Positions 54,383 through 63,651 of a stretch of 64,000 nt of DNA are shown here, one piece after another. Positions within the stretch are counted from its first letter, which is position 1. Each line of letters starts with the position of its first letter. Source of the stretch: Paracoccaceae bacterium (GTDB lineage: Bacteria; Pseudomonadota; Alphaproteobacteria; Rhodobacterales; Rhodobacteraceae); assembly GCA_020622085.1 (NCBI GenBank), contig JAHRYM010000001.1, positions 495,117 through 559,116 on the forward strand. The letters are read 5' to 3'. The notes under the pieces were generated by a model. It was not told the DNA's origin. It did no database searches and saw only the letters and a program-made list of their open reading frames with translations. Made by a program: the position numbers and the translations under genes.

Positions 54383-55989
54383 GTCCTTGCCTCGTTCTGC
54401 GGGCTGTCAATCCAGTTGCGAAGGACTTCCACGGTTTCGGTCTGCCGTTCTGCCACCAGGGACCGCAGGAGACCGACGGGATCTGTGCTGCCGACCGGGT
54501 GCTGGCCTTGCGGTCCCGCAAGCCCGAGTGCGGGGGCTGGCGACCTCGTGGACTGGACGTCATCGCGGTCGTCTATTTCGCCGGTCAGCGCAATCGGGCC
54601 CGATGCGGGCGCAGGCGATGGCAGGCCGAGCGGACGTCCGGGACGGGAGACCAGGATCGGACGCAGGACGAAGAGACCGAGGATGAGCGTCACCAGCGCA
54701 ACAGATGCAATCTGGATCACCGTCATCAGGTCGATCCGGTCGATAAGTGACAGCGAGGGCGCTTCGGTGCCTGATGCCTTGATGTCCTCGAACGGCAGCG
54801 ATTTCAGAGTTATGACGTCGCCACGTGCCGCATCGAAACCGACAGCGGAGGCCACGAGTTCCTGCAGGGCCGCAAGTTCTTCGGCGCCACGCGGCTCGAT
54901 GGTCGCCTGGGCGTCCGCGCCTGGCGCGGTTGTGCCATTGACCAGAACGGCAACCGTGATCCGCTTGACCGCGCCGGGCACGCGCAACACTTCCCGAGTG
55001 GTTTCCGATACTTCGAAATTTACCCTTTCGCGGGTTTCGCTGTTCTGGTTTTGCGAACTGCTCCCTTGCGCCGCATCACCTTGCGGAAGATTCGATGCAA
55101 CCGTGACCGAACCATCTGCGCCATCCTTCGACTGGGCGCTTTTCTCCTCGGTGTCGGTCGAAATTGCCACCCGGCCCTGGGGATCGATCCGCCGCTCTGT
55201 AATGGCTTCGCGCTCCGTGACCGTATCCAGCGAGACTTCGACGATGGCGTTTCCGGCACCAACCCGCGCCTCCAGCAGCCGCTCCACATTCTGCCGCAGG
55301 CTTTCCGCGCGGTCGTCGGTCTGGCCTGCGGCATTATCTGCGGCAAGCAGCAGTCCGGTCGTTCCGTCGATGACGGAAACATCTTCCGGGGCCATGCCCG
55401 GAATGGCCGAGGCGACCAGATATCGCAGCGCGCGGGCCTGCTTTTCTGCAAGGGCACCCGTGCGCGGGCTGACCGTGACCGAGGCGCTGGGTTTTGTTCG
55501 TGCGCGCAGGCCTTGTGCCGAAGGTGTCGCAATGTGCACGCGTGCCGCACGAAGACCAAGACCCGTGGTGATCGTGCGCGCCAGTTCGCCTTCCTTCGCG
55601 CGCCAATAGGCGACATCGAACATCTGCGAGGTCGTGCCGAAGCCCGAGAGCGAATCGAGAAGCTCGTATCCGGAGCCGGAATTTGCGGGCAGCCCCTCTG
55701 CGGCAAGCGACATGCGCAGCGAATCCCTCTGCGCGGCCTCGACATAGATCGCCGATCCGCGAACCTGGTATTGCGCCCCCTGCTGGTCAAGCGCCGCCAG
55801 CACCTCGCCGGCACTGCTTCCCTCGAGTCCGGAATAAAGCAGGGCCATGGCCGGACGTGACGCGAAACTGTAAAGGATCGCCAGCCCGACAATCACGGCT
55901 GCCGCAGTCCCGATGAAAATGGCGCGGCGGCGAAGGGGCAAGGCCTGCCACAAAGCGAATATGTCCTGCACGGCGTTCTCCGTATCCAC
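54379..55989 (-). CDS. fliF: Flagellar MS-ring protein FliF
   Basis: Forms the MS ring in the inner membrane and houses the export gate. 536 residues: helix near 22-43, YscJ-type ring-building motifs (LALYSGLEGSSAGEVLAALDQQGAQYQV; GYELLDSLSGFGTTSQMFDVAYWRAKEGELARTI region), a Ser/Gln-rich periplasmic loop, second helix near 430-450, and a C-terminal cytoplasmic tail ending LRNWIDSPQNEA for FliG. First gene of the minus-strand export/ring operon. Confidence 0.93.
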   Translation of the reverse strand: MDTENAVQDIFALWQALPLRRRAIFIGTAAAVIVGLAILYSFASRPAMALLYSGLEGSSAGEVLAALDQQGAQYQVRGSAIYVEAAQRDSLRMSLAAEGLPANSGSGYELLDSLSGFGTTSQMFDVAYWRAKEGELARTITTGLGLRAARVHIATPSAQGLRARTKPSASVTVSPRTGALAEKQARALRYLVASAIPGMAPEDVSVIDGTTGLLLAADNAAGQTDDRAESLRQNVERLLEARVGAGNAIVEVSLDTVTEREAITERRIDPQGRVAISTDTEEKSAQSKDGADGSVTVASNLPQGDAAQGSSSQNQNSETRERVNFEVSETTREVLRVPGAVKRITVAVLVNGTTAPGADAQATIEPRGAEELAALQELVASAVGFDAARGDVITLKSLPFEDIKASGTEAPSLSLIDRIDLMTVIQIASVALVTLILGLFVLRPILVSRPGRPLGLPSPAPASGPIALTGEIDDRDDVQSTRSPAPALGLAGPQGQHPVGSTDPVGLLRSLVAERQTETVEVLRNWIDSPQNEART

Positions 55990-56028
55990 GGGCTTCTGCC
56001 CGGCTGATTCCGATTTCGCCGATCGCCC

Positions 56029-56043
56029 TTAAGAATCGGTTAG
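56029..56043 (+). promoter_or_regulatory. CtrA-like site between fliF and fliL
   Basis: TTAA-N7-TTAG (56029-56032, 56040-56043) followed by C, in the 100-base divergent gap, 47 bases before fliL and 40 before fliF. It could serve both transcripts. Confidence 0.5.
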
Positions 56044-56089
56044 CCGGTTCGAGGGTATTGAACCCTTGTGCGTAATCATGGGGTCAAAC

Positions 56090-56575
56090 ATGGCGGATGA
56101 AGCAGATACCGCATCGGAAACGCCGAAGGCTTCAGGGAGCAAGCCATTGATTTTCGGTATTGTTCTCATGCTCATTGCGGGCGCTGGTGCGTTCTATGCG
56201 CTGCGCTCGGGGATGATTCTCGGCGAAAGCGAACCAGCGCAGCAGGGTCAGGTGGTGCTTGATCCGGCTTTGCCTGAACTCGCCTTCATTCCCATCGAGC
56301 CGCTGGTCGTCTCGATTGGCGGTGCCGGACCGGAGAGGCATTTGCGCTTCGCCGGTCAGCTTGAGGTCGACAAGGCGCACCTGCCCGAAGTGCAACTCAT
56401 CATGCCGCGGGTGATCGATGTGCTGAATACCTACCTGCGCGCCGTCGACAGCAAGACCTTTGAGGAAACCGATTCGCTTGTGCGGATCCGCGCCCAGATG
56501 TTGCGCCGGATCAAGCTGGTCGCTGGCGAGAACCGTGTGCGCGATCTTCTCGTTTCCGAATACATCATCAACTAG
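56090..56575 (+). CDS. fliL: Flagellar basal body-associated protein FliL
   Basis: Ring-forming single-pass protein that surrounds the stators. 161 residues: short cytoplasmic N-terminus, helix (about 21-42, PLIFGIVLMLIAGAGAFYAL), and a stomatin-like periplasmic domain ending in RDLLVSEYIIN. Start at ATG 56090 (MADEADTASE) is favoured over 56066. Heads the plus-strand motor/export operon. Confidence 0.85.
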   Translation: MADEADTASETPKASGSKPLIFGIVLMLIAGAGAFYALRSGMILGESEPAQQGQVVLDPALPELAFIPIEPLVVSIGGAGPERHLRFAGQLEVDKAHLPEVQLIMPRVIDVLNTYLRAVDSKTFEETDSLVRIRAQMLRRIKLVAGENRVRDLLVSEYIIN

Positions 56576-56584
56576 GGGACAGAC

Positions 56585-57028
56585 ATGGAATTCATTTCAG
56601 ATGTGCTTCTGGGCGCAGGGGCATTGGGGGCCGGCTTCTACTGCCTCGTGCTCTCGCACCGGCTCCGCAGGTTCATGCAGTTGGAAAAAGGCGTGGGTGG
56701 CGCGATCGCGACACTTTCGACCCAGGTCGATGAAATGTCGCGCGCGGTTGCCCAGGCGCGTCGGCTGGCTTCGGAATCGACGGGTTCGCTGGCGGACCTG
56801 ATGTCGCGGGCCGAGGATGCGGCGAACCGGCTGGAAGGCCTGCTTGCGAACTATGACGATTTGCCGGTAATGGCGCCTTCAGCCAGACCCGCACCGACCG
56901 AACATGGTATCAGGCGGGAAGAGCCGAAGACGCAGGCACATGACGCCTCAGAGGTCGAGGACGCGCCGGCAAGGCGCCTGCGTCTTGTGCGCCGGCGTGG
57001 CCACCGTCTGACGGCGGAGGCCGCGTGA
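56585..57028 (+). CDS. Small membrane/coiled-coil protein in the flagellar operon
   Basis: 147 residues: an N-terminal membrane helix (about 5-24), an Ala/Glu-rich coiled-coil stretch (35-85: ATLSTQVDEMSRAVAQARRL), then a disordered tail with a basic end (RRLRLVRRRGHRL). It resembles the small single-helix proteins of alphaproteobacterial motility loci (DUF6468-like) but I cannot assign it with confidence. Lies nine bases after fliL and overlaps nothing; the MotE-like gene follows directly. Confidence 0.6.
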   Translation: MEFISDVLLGAGALGAGFYCLVLSHRLRRFMQLEKGVGGAIATLSTQVDEMSRAVAQARRLASESTGSLADLMSRAEDAANRLEGLLANYDDLPVMAPSARPAPTEHGIRREEPKTQAHDASEVEDAPARRLRLVRRRGHRLTAEAA

Positions 57029-57029
57029 A

Positions 57030-57629
57030 ATGGGTGCCGGGAGCCCGGAAACCGGTACGGCGGAGGCCAGACCCCCGCGACGCACCCTTGCCATCCTCGC
57101 CATGCTCCTCTTTGCGTCGGGTGCAATCAGGCTTGGGGGGGATGCAGGCAAGGCCTGGGCTGAGGTCGTCTCGCAGCCGGATGCCGAAACCGGCATTTCC
57201 GCCCCGGCCAACGCACCGGAAGGCAAGCCGACAGCCCTGCTTTCAGCCCTGCGGGAGCGCGAAGCCAAGCTCCTGGAACGCGAGGCGAAACTCGGCGAGC
57301 GAGAAAAAAGTCTCGCTGATGCACGTGCGGTTGCCGAAGAACGCATCAAGGAACTTGCCGCGCAGGAAGCCGAGTTGTCGAAAGCGCTGACCATCGCGGA
57401 TGACGCAGCCGAGGGCGACGTGACGCGGCTGGTCGCTGTCTACGAGAATATGAAGCCAAAGGATGCGACGGCATTGTTTGCCGTCATGGATGCGGATTTT
57501 GCTGCGGGGTTTCTTGCGCGCATGAAGCCCGAAGCCGCCGCCGCCATCATGGCAGGGCTTGATCCGAAAGTCGCCTACACCATCAGCGCCGTTCTTGCCG
57601 GGCGCAACGCGCGCGCGCCCAGGAACTGA
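57030..57629 (+). CDS. MotE-like stator chaperone
   Basis: 199 residues with an N-terminal hydrophobic stretch (about 18-33), a heptad-rich middle (REREAKLLEREAKLGERE), and a C-terminal helical domain LVAVYENMKPKDATALFAVMD...GFLARMKPEAAAAIMAGLDP that matches the MgtE-N-like domain of MotE. In rhizobia MotE is a periplasmic chaperone needed for torque, working with MotC. Its position just before motA supports this call. Confidence 0.75.
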   Translation: MGAGSPETGTAEARPPRRTLAILAMLLFASGAIRLGGDAGKAWAEVVSQPDAETGISAPANAPEGKPTALLSALREREAKLLEREAKLGEREKSLADARAVAEERIKELAAQEAELSKALTIADDAAEGDVTRLVAVYENMKPKDATALFAVMDADFAAGFLARMKPEAAAAIMAGLDPKVAYTISAVLAGRNARAPRN

Positions 57630-57714
57630 GGCTCGTGCGCGAGTCCCTGTCGCAAGGCGACGATTTCTTTACCTCGCCCGGCCAGAGTAACGGGAAAAAT
57701 CAGGATTACGCAAA

Positions 57715-58584
57715 ATGATCGGTTTGGTGGGCATCATCATCATCTTTGTCATGGTCTTTGGTGGCTATGTCGCGGCCGGCGGAAAGCTGGGCGTCATCCT
57801 GAAGGCATTGCCGTTCGAGTTGATGATGATTGGCGGGGCGGCGGTGGGCGCCTTTGCGGTGGGCAGTGACATGTCCACGATCCGGCACACGATGAAAGAC
57901 ATTGGCAGGGTCTTCAAGGGCCCGCGATGGAAACCTCAGGATTACCGTGACCTGCTTTGCCTTCTGTTCGAACTGATCCGGCTCGCGCGCCAGAATCCGG
58001 TTGCGATCGAGGAACATATCGAAGCGCCCAATAGTTCGACCATATTTGCGCGCTATCCGAAGATCCTTCTTGACCATGAAGCAATCGACCTGATCTGCGA
58101 CACGCTTCGATCGGCATCGATGAACTATGACGACCCCAATCAGGTGGAGGAGGTTCTTGAAAAGCGTATCGAGGCCAATTTTCACCACTCCATGCATTCC
58201 AGCCATGCGCTGCAGACGATTGCCGATGGCCTGCCCGCGCTTGGCATCGTTGCTGCAGTGCTCGGGGTCATCAAGACAATGGCTTCGATCGACCAGCCGC
58301 CCGAAATACTTGGCAAGATGATCGGTGGCGCGCTGGTCGGAACTTTCCTGGGGGTATTCCTCGCCTATGGGATCGTCGGCCCCTTTGCGACGCGGGTGAA
58401 GGCGGTCACCGAGGAAGACGCCCATTTCCTGAAGCTGATCCGCGAAGTGCTTGTTGCGAACCTCCACAATCATCCGGCGAACATCTGCATCGAGGTCGGC
58501 CGACAGAATACGCCGCACCATATCCGCCCGAGCTATGGCGACCTGGAAGAGGCGCTACGCGGCGTCAAGACCGAGGCGGCGTGA
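57715..58584 (+). CDS. motA: Flagellar motor stator protein MotA
   Basis: Proton-channel stator subunit. 289 residues with four membrane helices, the family-conserved periplasmic/cytoplasmic elements (VFGGYVAAGGKLGVILKALP; cytoplasmic loop with RYPKILLDHEAIDL; and the PALGIVAAVLGVIKTM segment with the Pro near helix 3), ending HHIRPSYGDLEEALRG. Partner MotB is encoded 11 kb upstream. GTGA/near-overlap with the next gene. Confidence 0.93.
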   Translation: MIGLVGIIIIFVMVFGGYVAAGGKLGVILKALPFELMMIGGAAVGAFAVGSDMSTIRHTMKDIGRVFKGPRWKPQDYRDLLCLLFELIRLARQNPVAIEEHIEAPNSSTIFARYPKILLDHEAIDLICDTLRSASMNYDDPNQVEEVLEKRIEANFHHSMHSSHALQTIADGLPALGIVAAVLGVIKTMASIDQPPEILGKMIGGALVGTFLGVFLAYGIVGPFATRVKAVTEEDAHFLKLIREVLVANLHNHPANICIEVGRQNTPHHIRPSYGDLEEALRGVKTEAA

Positions 58585-58586
58585 TC

Positions 58587-60653
58587 ATGCGCGGGGTCAT
58601 CCTGGCAGCGGTCTGCTGTCTTGTGGGAACGGTCGCCTCGGCTGCCACGGTCGTCGTCCGGGCGGGGGAGCACGATGGTTTTACGAGGATCGTGCTTCAG
58701 CTTCCCGCGGAGGCGACATGGTCACTCGGGCACAAGGCGGATGGCTATCTTCTGGTGACCGAGGGCGGGGACGTCGGTTTTGATCTGGCGAAGGCCTTCG
58801 AGCACATCGGGCGGAACCGGATCGCGGCCATCGAAGCCACGGGCACGCCCGGTGCCTTGATGTTGAAGCTTGCATGTGACTGCCAGGCAGTCGCGTCCAG
58901 AACTTCGGCGGGGCTTCTTGTCATTGATGTCGCAGATGGTTCGATCGGGGATGCCGCAAAGGTTCAAGCACCCCTCGATCCGGCTGGCGCCGGCAAGCTC
59001 TCCGATCTCGAGCGGTTCTGGCTTCGGCGCTTCTCCACGGAGGAGATGACGCCATCAGACGGGTCGGGCACGTCAGAAAGTCCGTCTCCTGCGGAAACGG
59101 ATCAGTCCCGGCTCGAGACGGCTGCCCGGCTGCTGGAATGGCAAGTCAGTCGTGCGATGGGGCAGGGATTGGTGGAGCCGTCCGAAGTAACCCCGGACGC
59201 GCAGCTCCATCCATCGGCACCCGGTCGCGCGGACGGGCCGGACATGCCCGCCACGATCAGCCTTGGAGTGAGCGCCGGCACCGCACAGGATCAAGCTTCT
59301 GGAACCGCAGTGCGGGAAACCACGGCTCCGGCTTGTCCGGATCCCGCAGATTTTGCCGCAGGGGACTGGGCCGATGGCCGGGATTTCAGGTTCCAGATTT
59401 CCGAAGCCAAAGACCGCCTTGTTGGCGAGTTCGATGCAGTGGATGCGGAGCGGGTCATTCAGGCAGGCCGTCTGTACCTCTATTACGGAATGGGGAGCGA
59501 ATCCCGCAGCCTGGTCAGGGCCTTCGGAATTGGCCCCGAAGACGACAGGCATGTTGCGGCCTTGGCCGAGATCGTCGAGGGTAAGGTTCGAGCCGGCAAT
59601 CCGATCCTGGCGCTTGACTGTGATGCGGACATCGCGCTTTGGCGCATCCTCGCAGATCCGGCACGTATCTCGAAAGACAACACCGCTGCGGTTCTGTCTT
59701 CGTTTTCAAAGCTCCCCGTGCATTTGCGCAATGAACTCGGGCCCAGACTCGGCAGCTCCTTTCTCGAACACAATGATCTTCAGGCCGCGAGGGCGGTGCG
59801 CGATGCGATGGCGCGAACGTCAGTTTCGGGAGAGGATGTCACGCTGATGGATTTCGAGATCGCTCTTTCCGATCCGGACGGCCGGCCCGATCCGACGGCG
59901 CTGGTTGCCAGATTGTCGCAACAGGGCGAAAACACGGCTCGATCGGTTGTGCTTGCGGTGGATGCCTTTCGACGCCGGGATCTTCCGGTTCCCGTCGAAG
60001 TATCCGACCTTGCGGAAACGCTATCCTATGAGAATCGCAATCTTCCGATCTGGGGAGACCTTCGAATTGCCCGGGCCCGTGCGCTGGCATCGCAAGGCCA
60101 GTTCGTGAAGGCTTTCGCCAGTCTTGACGAGGTGCCAAGGCAGCCGATTCCGTTTCCCGCGGATCTTTTCCAGATGCTTGCAGACAAGGCGGATGATGAT
60201 CAGTTCGTCGAGGTGATCTTTGATCATATGGCCCTGGCAATGGCGCCAGAGCATGTCGCACAGTGGAATGCCATTGGCACAAGGCTCGTAACCCTGGGTT
60301 TTACCAAAGAGGCGTCTGGTTTTCTGCGTCGGCCAGCGCAATCGGACGAAGACCGGCTTCTGGCGGCACGTGTCGAGGCTGCGGAGGGGCGCAAGGATGC
60401 GGCATTGAAAGAAATCCGAGGACTGATGTCGGATGCGGTCGTGGCGTTTCGCAACGAGTTGCTGGCGCAGGCGGGCGGCAGTGACGCCGGTGGGTCGGAG
60501 AGCGTCAAGCCGCTCCCTCCGGCAGAAGACGCCGTCCAATCCGACGGCGCCGCAGCGACGGGCATTCTGGGGGCAACGCGCGCCTTGATCGAGCGATCGA
60601 GCGCGGACAGGCTTGAGATCGAGAAGGTGATCAAGGATCTCTCGGAGCCATGA
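58587..60653 (+). CDS. Exported 688-residue protein of unknown function in the flagellar operon
   Basis: Signal peptide (1-20, ending ASA). The first ~100 residues form a beta-rich unit (VVVRAGEHDGFTRIVLQLPAEATWSLG) resembling an AMIN domain, a peptidoglycan-binding fold. A low-complexity acidic/serine linker follows (about 150-245), then a ~400-residue all-helical part with repeated LxxAxxx helices (AARAVRDAMAR, LASQGQFVKAFASLDEVP), consistent with a TPR-like solenoid. By position it may be the counterpart of rhizobial MotC, a periplasmic motor protein working with MotE, but no clear sequence match is visible. ATG 58587 or GTG 58581. Confidence 0.65.
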   Translation: MRGVILAAVCCLVGTVASAATVVVRAGEHDGFTRIVLQLPAEATWSLGHKADGYLLVTEGGDVGFDLAKAFEHIGRNRIAAIEATGTPGALMLKLACDCQAVASRTSAGLLVIDVADGSIGDAAKVQAPLDPAGAGKLSDLERFWLRRFSTEEMTPSDGSGTSESPSPAETDQSRLETAARLLEWQVSRAMGQGLVEPSEVTPDAQLHPSAPGRADGPDMPATISLGVSAGTAQDQASGTAVRETTAPACPDPADFAAGDWADGRDFRFQISEAKDRLVGEFDAVDAERVIQAGRLYLYYGMGSESRSLVRAFGIGPEDDRHVAALAEIVEGKVRAGNPILALDCDADIALWRILADPARISKDNTAAVLSSFSKLPVHLRNELGPRLGSSFLEHNDLQAARAVRDAMARTSVSGEDVTLMDFEIALSDPDGRPDPTALVARLSQQGENTARSVVLAVDAFRRRDLPVPVEVSDLAETLSYENRNLPIWGDLRIARARALASQGQFVKAFASLDEVPRQPIPFPADLFQMLADKADDDQFVEVIFDHMALAMAPEHVAQWNAIGTRLVTLGFTKEASGFLRRPAQSDEDRLLAARVEAAEGRKDAALKEIRGLMSDAVVAFRNELLAQAGGSDAGGSESVKPLPPAEDAVQSDGAAATGILGATRALIERSSADRLEIEKVIKDLSEP

Positions 60654-60736
60654 CGGCAGGCCTTGGCAGGTTACCGAATCTCAACCTGCTTCGCCTAGCC
60701 TGATCCGGCAGCAGAATGCCGCGAAAGGACCGTGAA

Positions 60737-61579
60737 ATGAGCAGATTGCACAAGCGCCGGGCAAGCAATGCAGCACGCTTGATCCTCATCCTTGCCTTTT
60801 CGGTCCCGGCTCCAAAGGTCGCAATGGCAACGATGAGCGGCCCTTCGCAGATCTGCGAAAGCGTGGCCGGATACGCGGCGGGGAAAAGTGGCGTTCCCGT
60901 AGCGGTATTGCAGGCCATCTCGCTCACCGAAACCGGCCGCGTCCAGGGCAAGGCACTACGCCCCTGGCCATGGACGGTCAACATGGAAGGCGCCGGCCAT
61001 TGGTTCGAAAGTGTCGATGATGCACGTGCCTATGTGTTCAAGGAATTCAAGCGCGGTGCCCGCAGTTTCGATGTTGGTTGCTTTCAGATAAACTACAAAT
61101 GGCATGGTGATGCGTTTTCATCGATCGATCAGATGTTCGATCCGGTTGCAAATGCGATGTATGCGGCGGGCCTGCTGCGGGATCTCTATTCGGAAACCGG
61201 ATCATGGAGTGCGGCGGCCGGAGCCTATCATTCCCGGACGCCGGAATATGCGGCTCGCTATCGTGCAAGATTTGATCGCATTCTGGCAAATCTTGACCCT
61301 GCAAGTGCGCAGATTCCCGGTGCGGAGGCCGATAATCAGGAAATCCCCGAAATCCCCGATATCATTGCGGCCATGTCGCCGCCCATGTCAGACCCGGGGC
61401 AGCCGCGGGTCAATACATTTCCGTTCCTGACGGCAGGTGCGCCTGCGGGAATGGGCTCACTTGTTCCGGTGGTCGCCACATCCGGTGCCTCGCTGTTTGC
61501 GCAAGGTCGGGGGCAGGACCCTTATCCCGGACCGGACCTGCCGCTCGACGGTTCCGGCCGGGAGGATGCCCTTCAATGA
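60737..61579 (+). CDS. Flagellar-locus lytic transglycosylase (SLT domain)
   Basis: 280 residues, signal peptide (1-31), SLT-type goose-lysozyme fold with catalytic Glu in SLTETGR (near 63), GCFQINYKWHG and AAGAYHSRTPEYAARY, then a proline/acidic tail. Because FlgJ in alphaproteobacteria usually lacks a muramidase domain, this enzyme probably opens peptidoglycan for the rod (as the flagellar SltF does). AAGGA precedes ATG 60737; the stop overlaps flhA by ATGA. Confidence 0.85.
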   Translation: MSRLHKRRASNAARLILILAFSVPAPKVAMATMSGPSQICESVAGYAAGKSGVPVAVLQAISLTETGRVQGKALRPWPWTVNMEGAGHWFESVDDARAYVFKEFKRGARSFDVGCFQINYKWHGDAFSSIDQMFDPVANAMYAAGLLRDLYSETGSWSAAAGAYHSRTPEYAARYRARFDRILANLDPASAQIPGAEADNQEIPEIPDIIAAMSPPMSDPGQPRVNTFPFLTAGAPAGMGSLVPVVATSGASLFAQGRGQDPYPGPDLPLDGSGREDALQ

Positions 61580-63651
61580 CCCTTCGGATCTCCGCGCTGT
61601 TCCAGCCTACGGTTCTTCTCGCACTCGCGCTGATGGCCGTCATCGTGATGATGATCCTGCCCGTGCCCTACTGGTTGCTCGATATCGGACTCGCCACGTC
61701 GTTTGCCCTGGCGATCCTTATGTTTACCGTGACCCTGTTCATAGAGCGGCCTCTGGATTTTTCGGCATTCCCGACGATCCTGCTGGGCTCGCTCATGCTT
61801 CGGCTGTCGCTCAATATTTCGTCGACGAAACTGATCATCGGACAGGGGCATACCGGAACGGCTGCGGCCGGCCATGTGATTGAAGGCTTTGCCATGTTCA
61901 TCATGTCCGGCTCGGTGCTGATCGGGCTTGTGGTCTTTGGCGTGCTGATGATCGTCAACTTCATCGTGATCACCAAGGGCGCGGGGCGGATGGCCGAAGT
62001 CGGGGCCCGTTTTGCACTCGATGCGATGCCCGGCAAGCAACTGGCGATCGACAGCGACATGAGCGCGGGCGCGATCGATCATGCCGAGGCCCGGACACGG
62101 CGCGAACGTGAGCAGGCAGAGACGACATTCTTCGGGTCTCTCGATGGTGTCTCGAAATTCGTCAAGGGTGATGCCATCGCCGGCCTGATGATCACGGGGC
62201 TGAACCTGTTCATGGGTCTGGCCATCGGTGTCTTTGTGCATCAGATGCCCGCTGGTGCGGCCCTTGAAACCTATGCCATCCTGACAGTCGGCGACGGCCT
62301 GGTCAGCCAGATACCAGCCGTCATCATCTCGATTGCCTCGGCACTGCTTCTGGCACGGGGTGGAACCAAGGGTTCGACGGATCGCGACCTTGTCCGGCAA
62401 CTGTCGCGCTATCCGGCAGCCCTGATGACGGTTGCAGCACTTCTGGCGATGTTTGCGCTCGTGCCCGGATTACCTTTCTGGCCATTCATCATCGGCGCAG
62501 CAATTCTTGCGGGAGCCGCCGAGTTTGCCCGGCGGCGGCACGCCGCAGAGGCTGCGGCCGAAACCTCGCAGGCCCAGGCTCCTGCGCCTCCACGGACGAA
62601 ATCGCTGGGCGACATTCTTGATCTTGATGACATCCATGTAGAATTTGCGCCGGATCTGGTGGGCATGGTGCTGGATCCCGCGACCGGTCTTGATTTGCGG
62701 ATTGTCAACATGCGCAACCATGTCGCCACCGCCTACGGGATCATCCTGTCCGACATCCGGCTGACCGACGATCCGGCATTGCCGCCGGGCCACTACCGGA
62801 TCCGTGTGCATGGCGTGGAACAGGCGCGCGACAGTCTTCAGCCCGGAAAGTTGCTCGCCCTGCTTCCTGCGGGAGACCACCCCGAGCTAGCCGGCACCGA
62901 GGTGCGAGAACCGGTCTATGGTGCTGCCGGACGGTGGATCGAACCAGTGAACCAGGAGGCGATGGCACTTGAGGGGATCACCGTTGTCGGCCCGACCGAG
63001 GTTCTGGCAACCCATCTGCTTGAGGTGATCCGACGCAATCTGGCGCGCCTTCTCACGCTCAAGTCCCTGCGTCGCCTGATCGAGGAGGCCACGAACCTGA
63101 GTGATCCGGCCCGCGCGGCGGCGGTCCGCAAGGTCTTTGACGAGTTGATCCCGGACAAGGTTCCTGTCGACCTGCTTTTGCCGGTGTTGAGGCTCCTGCT
63201 CGAGGAGCGGGTCTCGATTCGCAACCTGCCGCTTGTGCTTGACGCGATTGCCGAGACAAGGGGGGCCGGCGGGCCGGAGGCGATCTGCGAACATGTGCGG
63301 CGCCGGCTGGGGTTCCAGATGGTGGCCGAGATGCGCCGTGAAGACGGGACATTGCCCCTGCTCCAGCTTGCACCCGAATGGGAAGAGACCTTCCTTGCGC
63401 ACCAGCTGGATCTGGCGTCAGGTGATGTCGCCCTGCCGCCCGATGTCTTCAACCGTCTTACAACGTCGGTTGCCGACAAGATGGCACAGAACGGCGAGCG
63501 GGGGGTATTCCCGGCCGTCATCACCTCGGCGCGCCGACGCAGGTTCCTGCGAACCGTGCTTGCCGCGCGCGGCATCACGGCCCCGGTCCTGTCTTACGAC
63601 GAGATCGGCACCGAGGCGCGGCCCGCGATTGTTGGCCTGGTCGCGGCATGA
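61576..63651 (+). CDS. flhA: Flagellar type III export protein FlhA
   Basis: Export-gate component that drives substrate entry. 691 residues: eight N-terminal helices with the family loops (LILMFTVTLFIERPLDFSAFPTILLG; the FHIPEP-type region KGDAIAGLMITGLNLFMGLAIG), a linker near 325-345, and a large cytoplasmic domain ending with DELIPDKVPVDLLLPVLRLLLEERVSIRNLPLVLD, a conserved FlhA signature. Confidence 0.96.
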   Translation: MTLRISALFQPTVLLALALMAVIVMMILPVPYWLLDIGLATSFALAILMFTVTLFIERPLDFSAFPTILLGSLMLRLSLNISSTKLIIGQGHTGTAAAGHVIEGFAMFIMSGSVLIGLVVFGVLMIVNFIVITKGAGRMAEVGARFALDAMPGKQLAIDSDMSAGAIDHAEARTRREREQAETTFFGSLDGVSKFVKGDAIAGLMITGLNLFMGLAIGVFVHQMPAGAALETYAILTVGDGLVSQIPAVIISIASALLLARGGTKGSTDRDLVRQLSRYPAALMTVAALLAMFALVPGLPFWPFIIGAAILAGAAEFARRRHAAEAAAETSQAQAPAPPRTKSLGDILDLDDIHVEFAPDLVGMVLDPATGLDLRIVNMRNHVATAYGIILSDIRLTDDPALPPGHYRIRVHGVEQARDSLQPGKLLALLPAGDHPELAGTEVREPVYGAAGRWIEPVNQEAMALEGITVVGPTEVLATHLLEVIRRNLARLLTLKSLRRLIEEATNLSDPARAAAVRKVFDELIPDKVPVDLLLPVLRLLLEERVSIRNLPLVLDAIAETRGAGGPEAICEHVRRRLGFQMVAEMRREDGTLPLLQLAPEWEETFLAHQLDLASGDVALPPDVFNRLTTSVADKMAQNGERGVFPAVITSARRRRFLRTVLAARGITAPVLSYDEIGTEARPAIVGLVAA

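Noticed and set aside
60654-60736. TTAC-N7-CAAC as a CtrA site before the transglycosylase
   Set aside because: Two mismatches and an in-operon position; not comparable with the three better sites.
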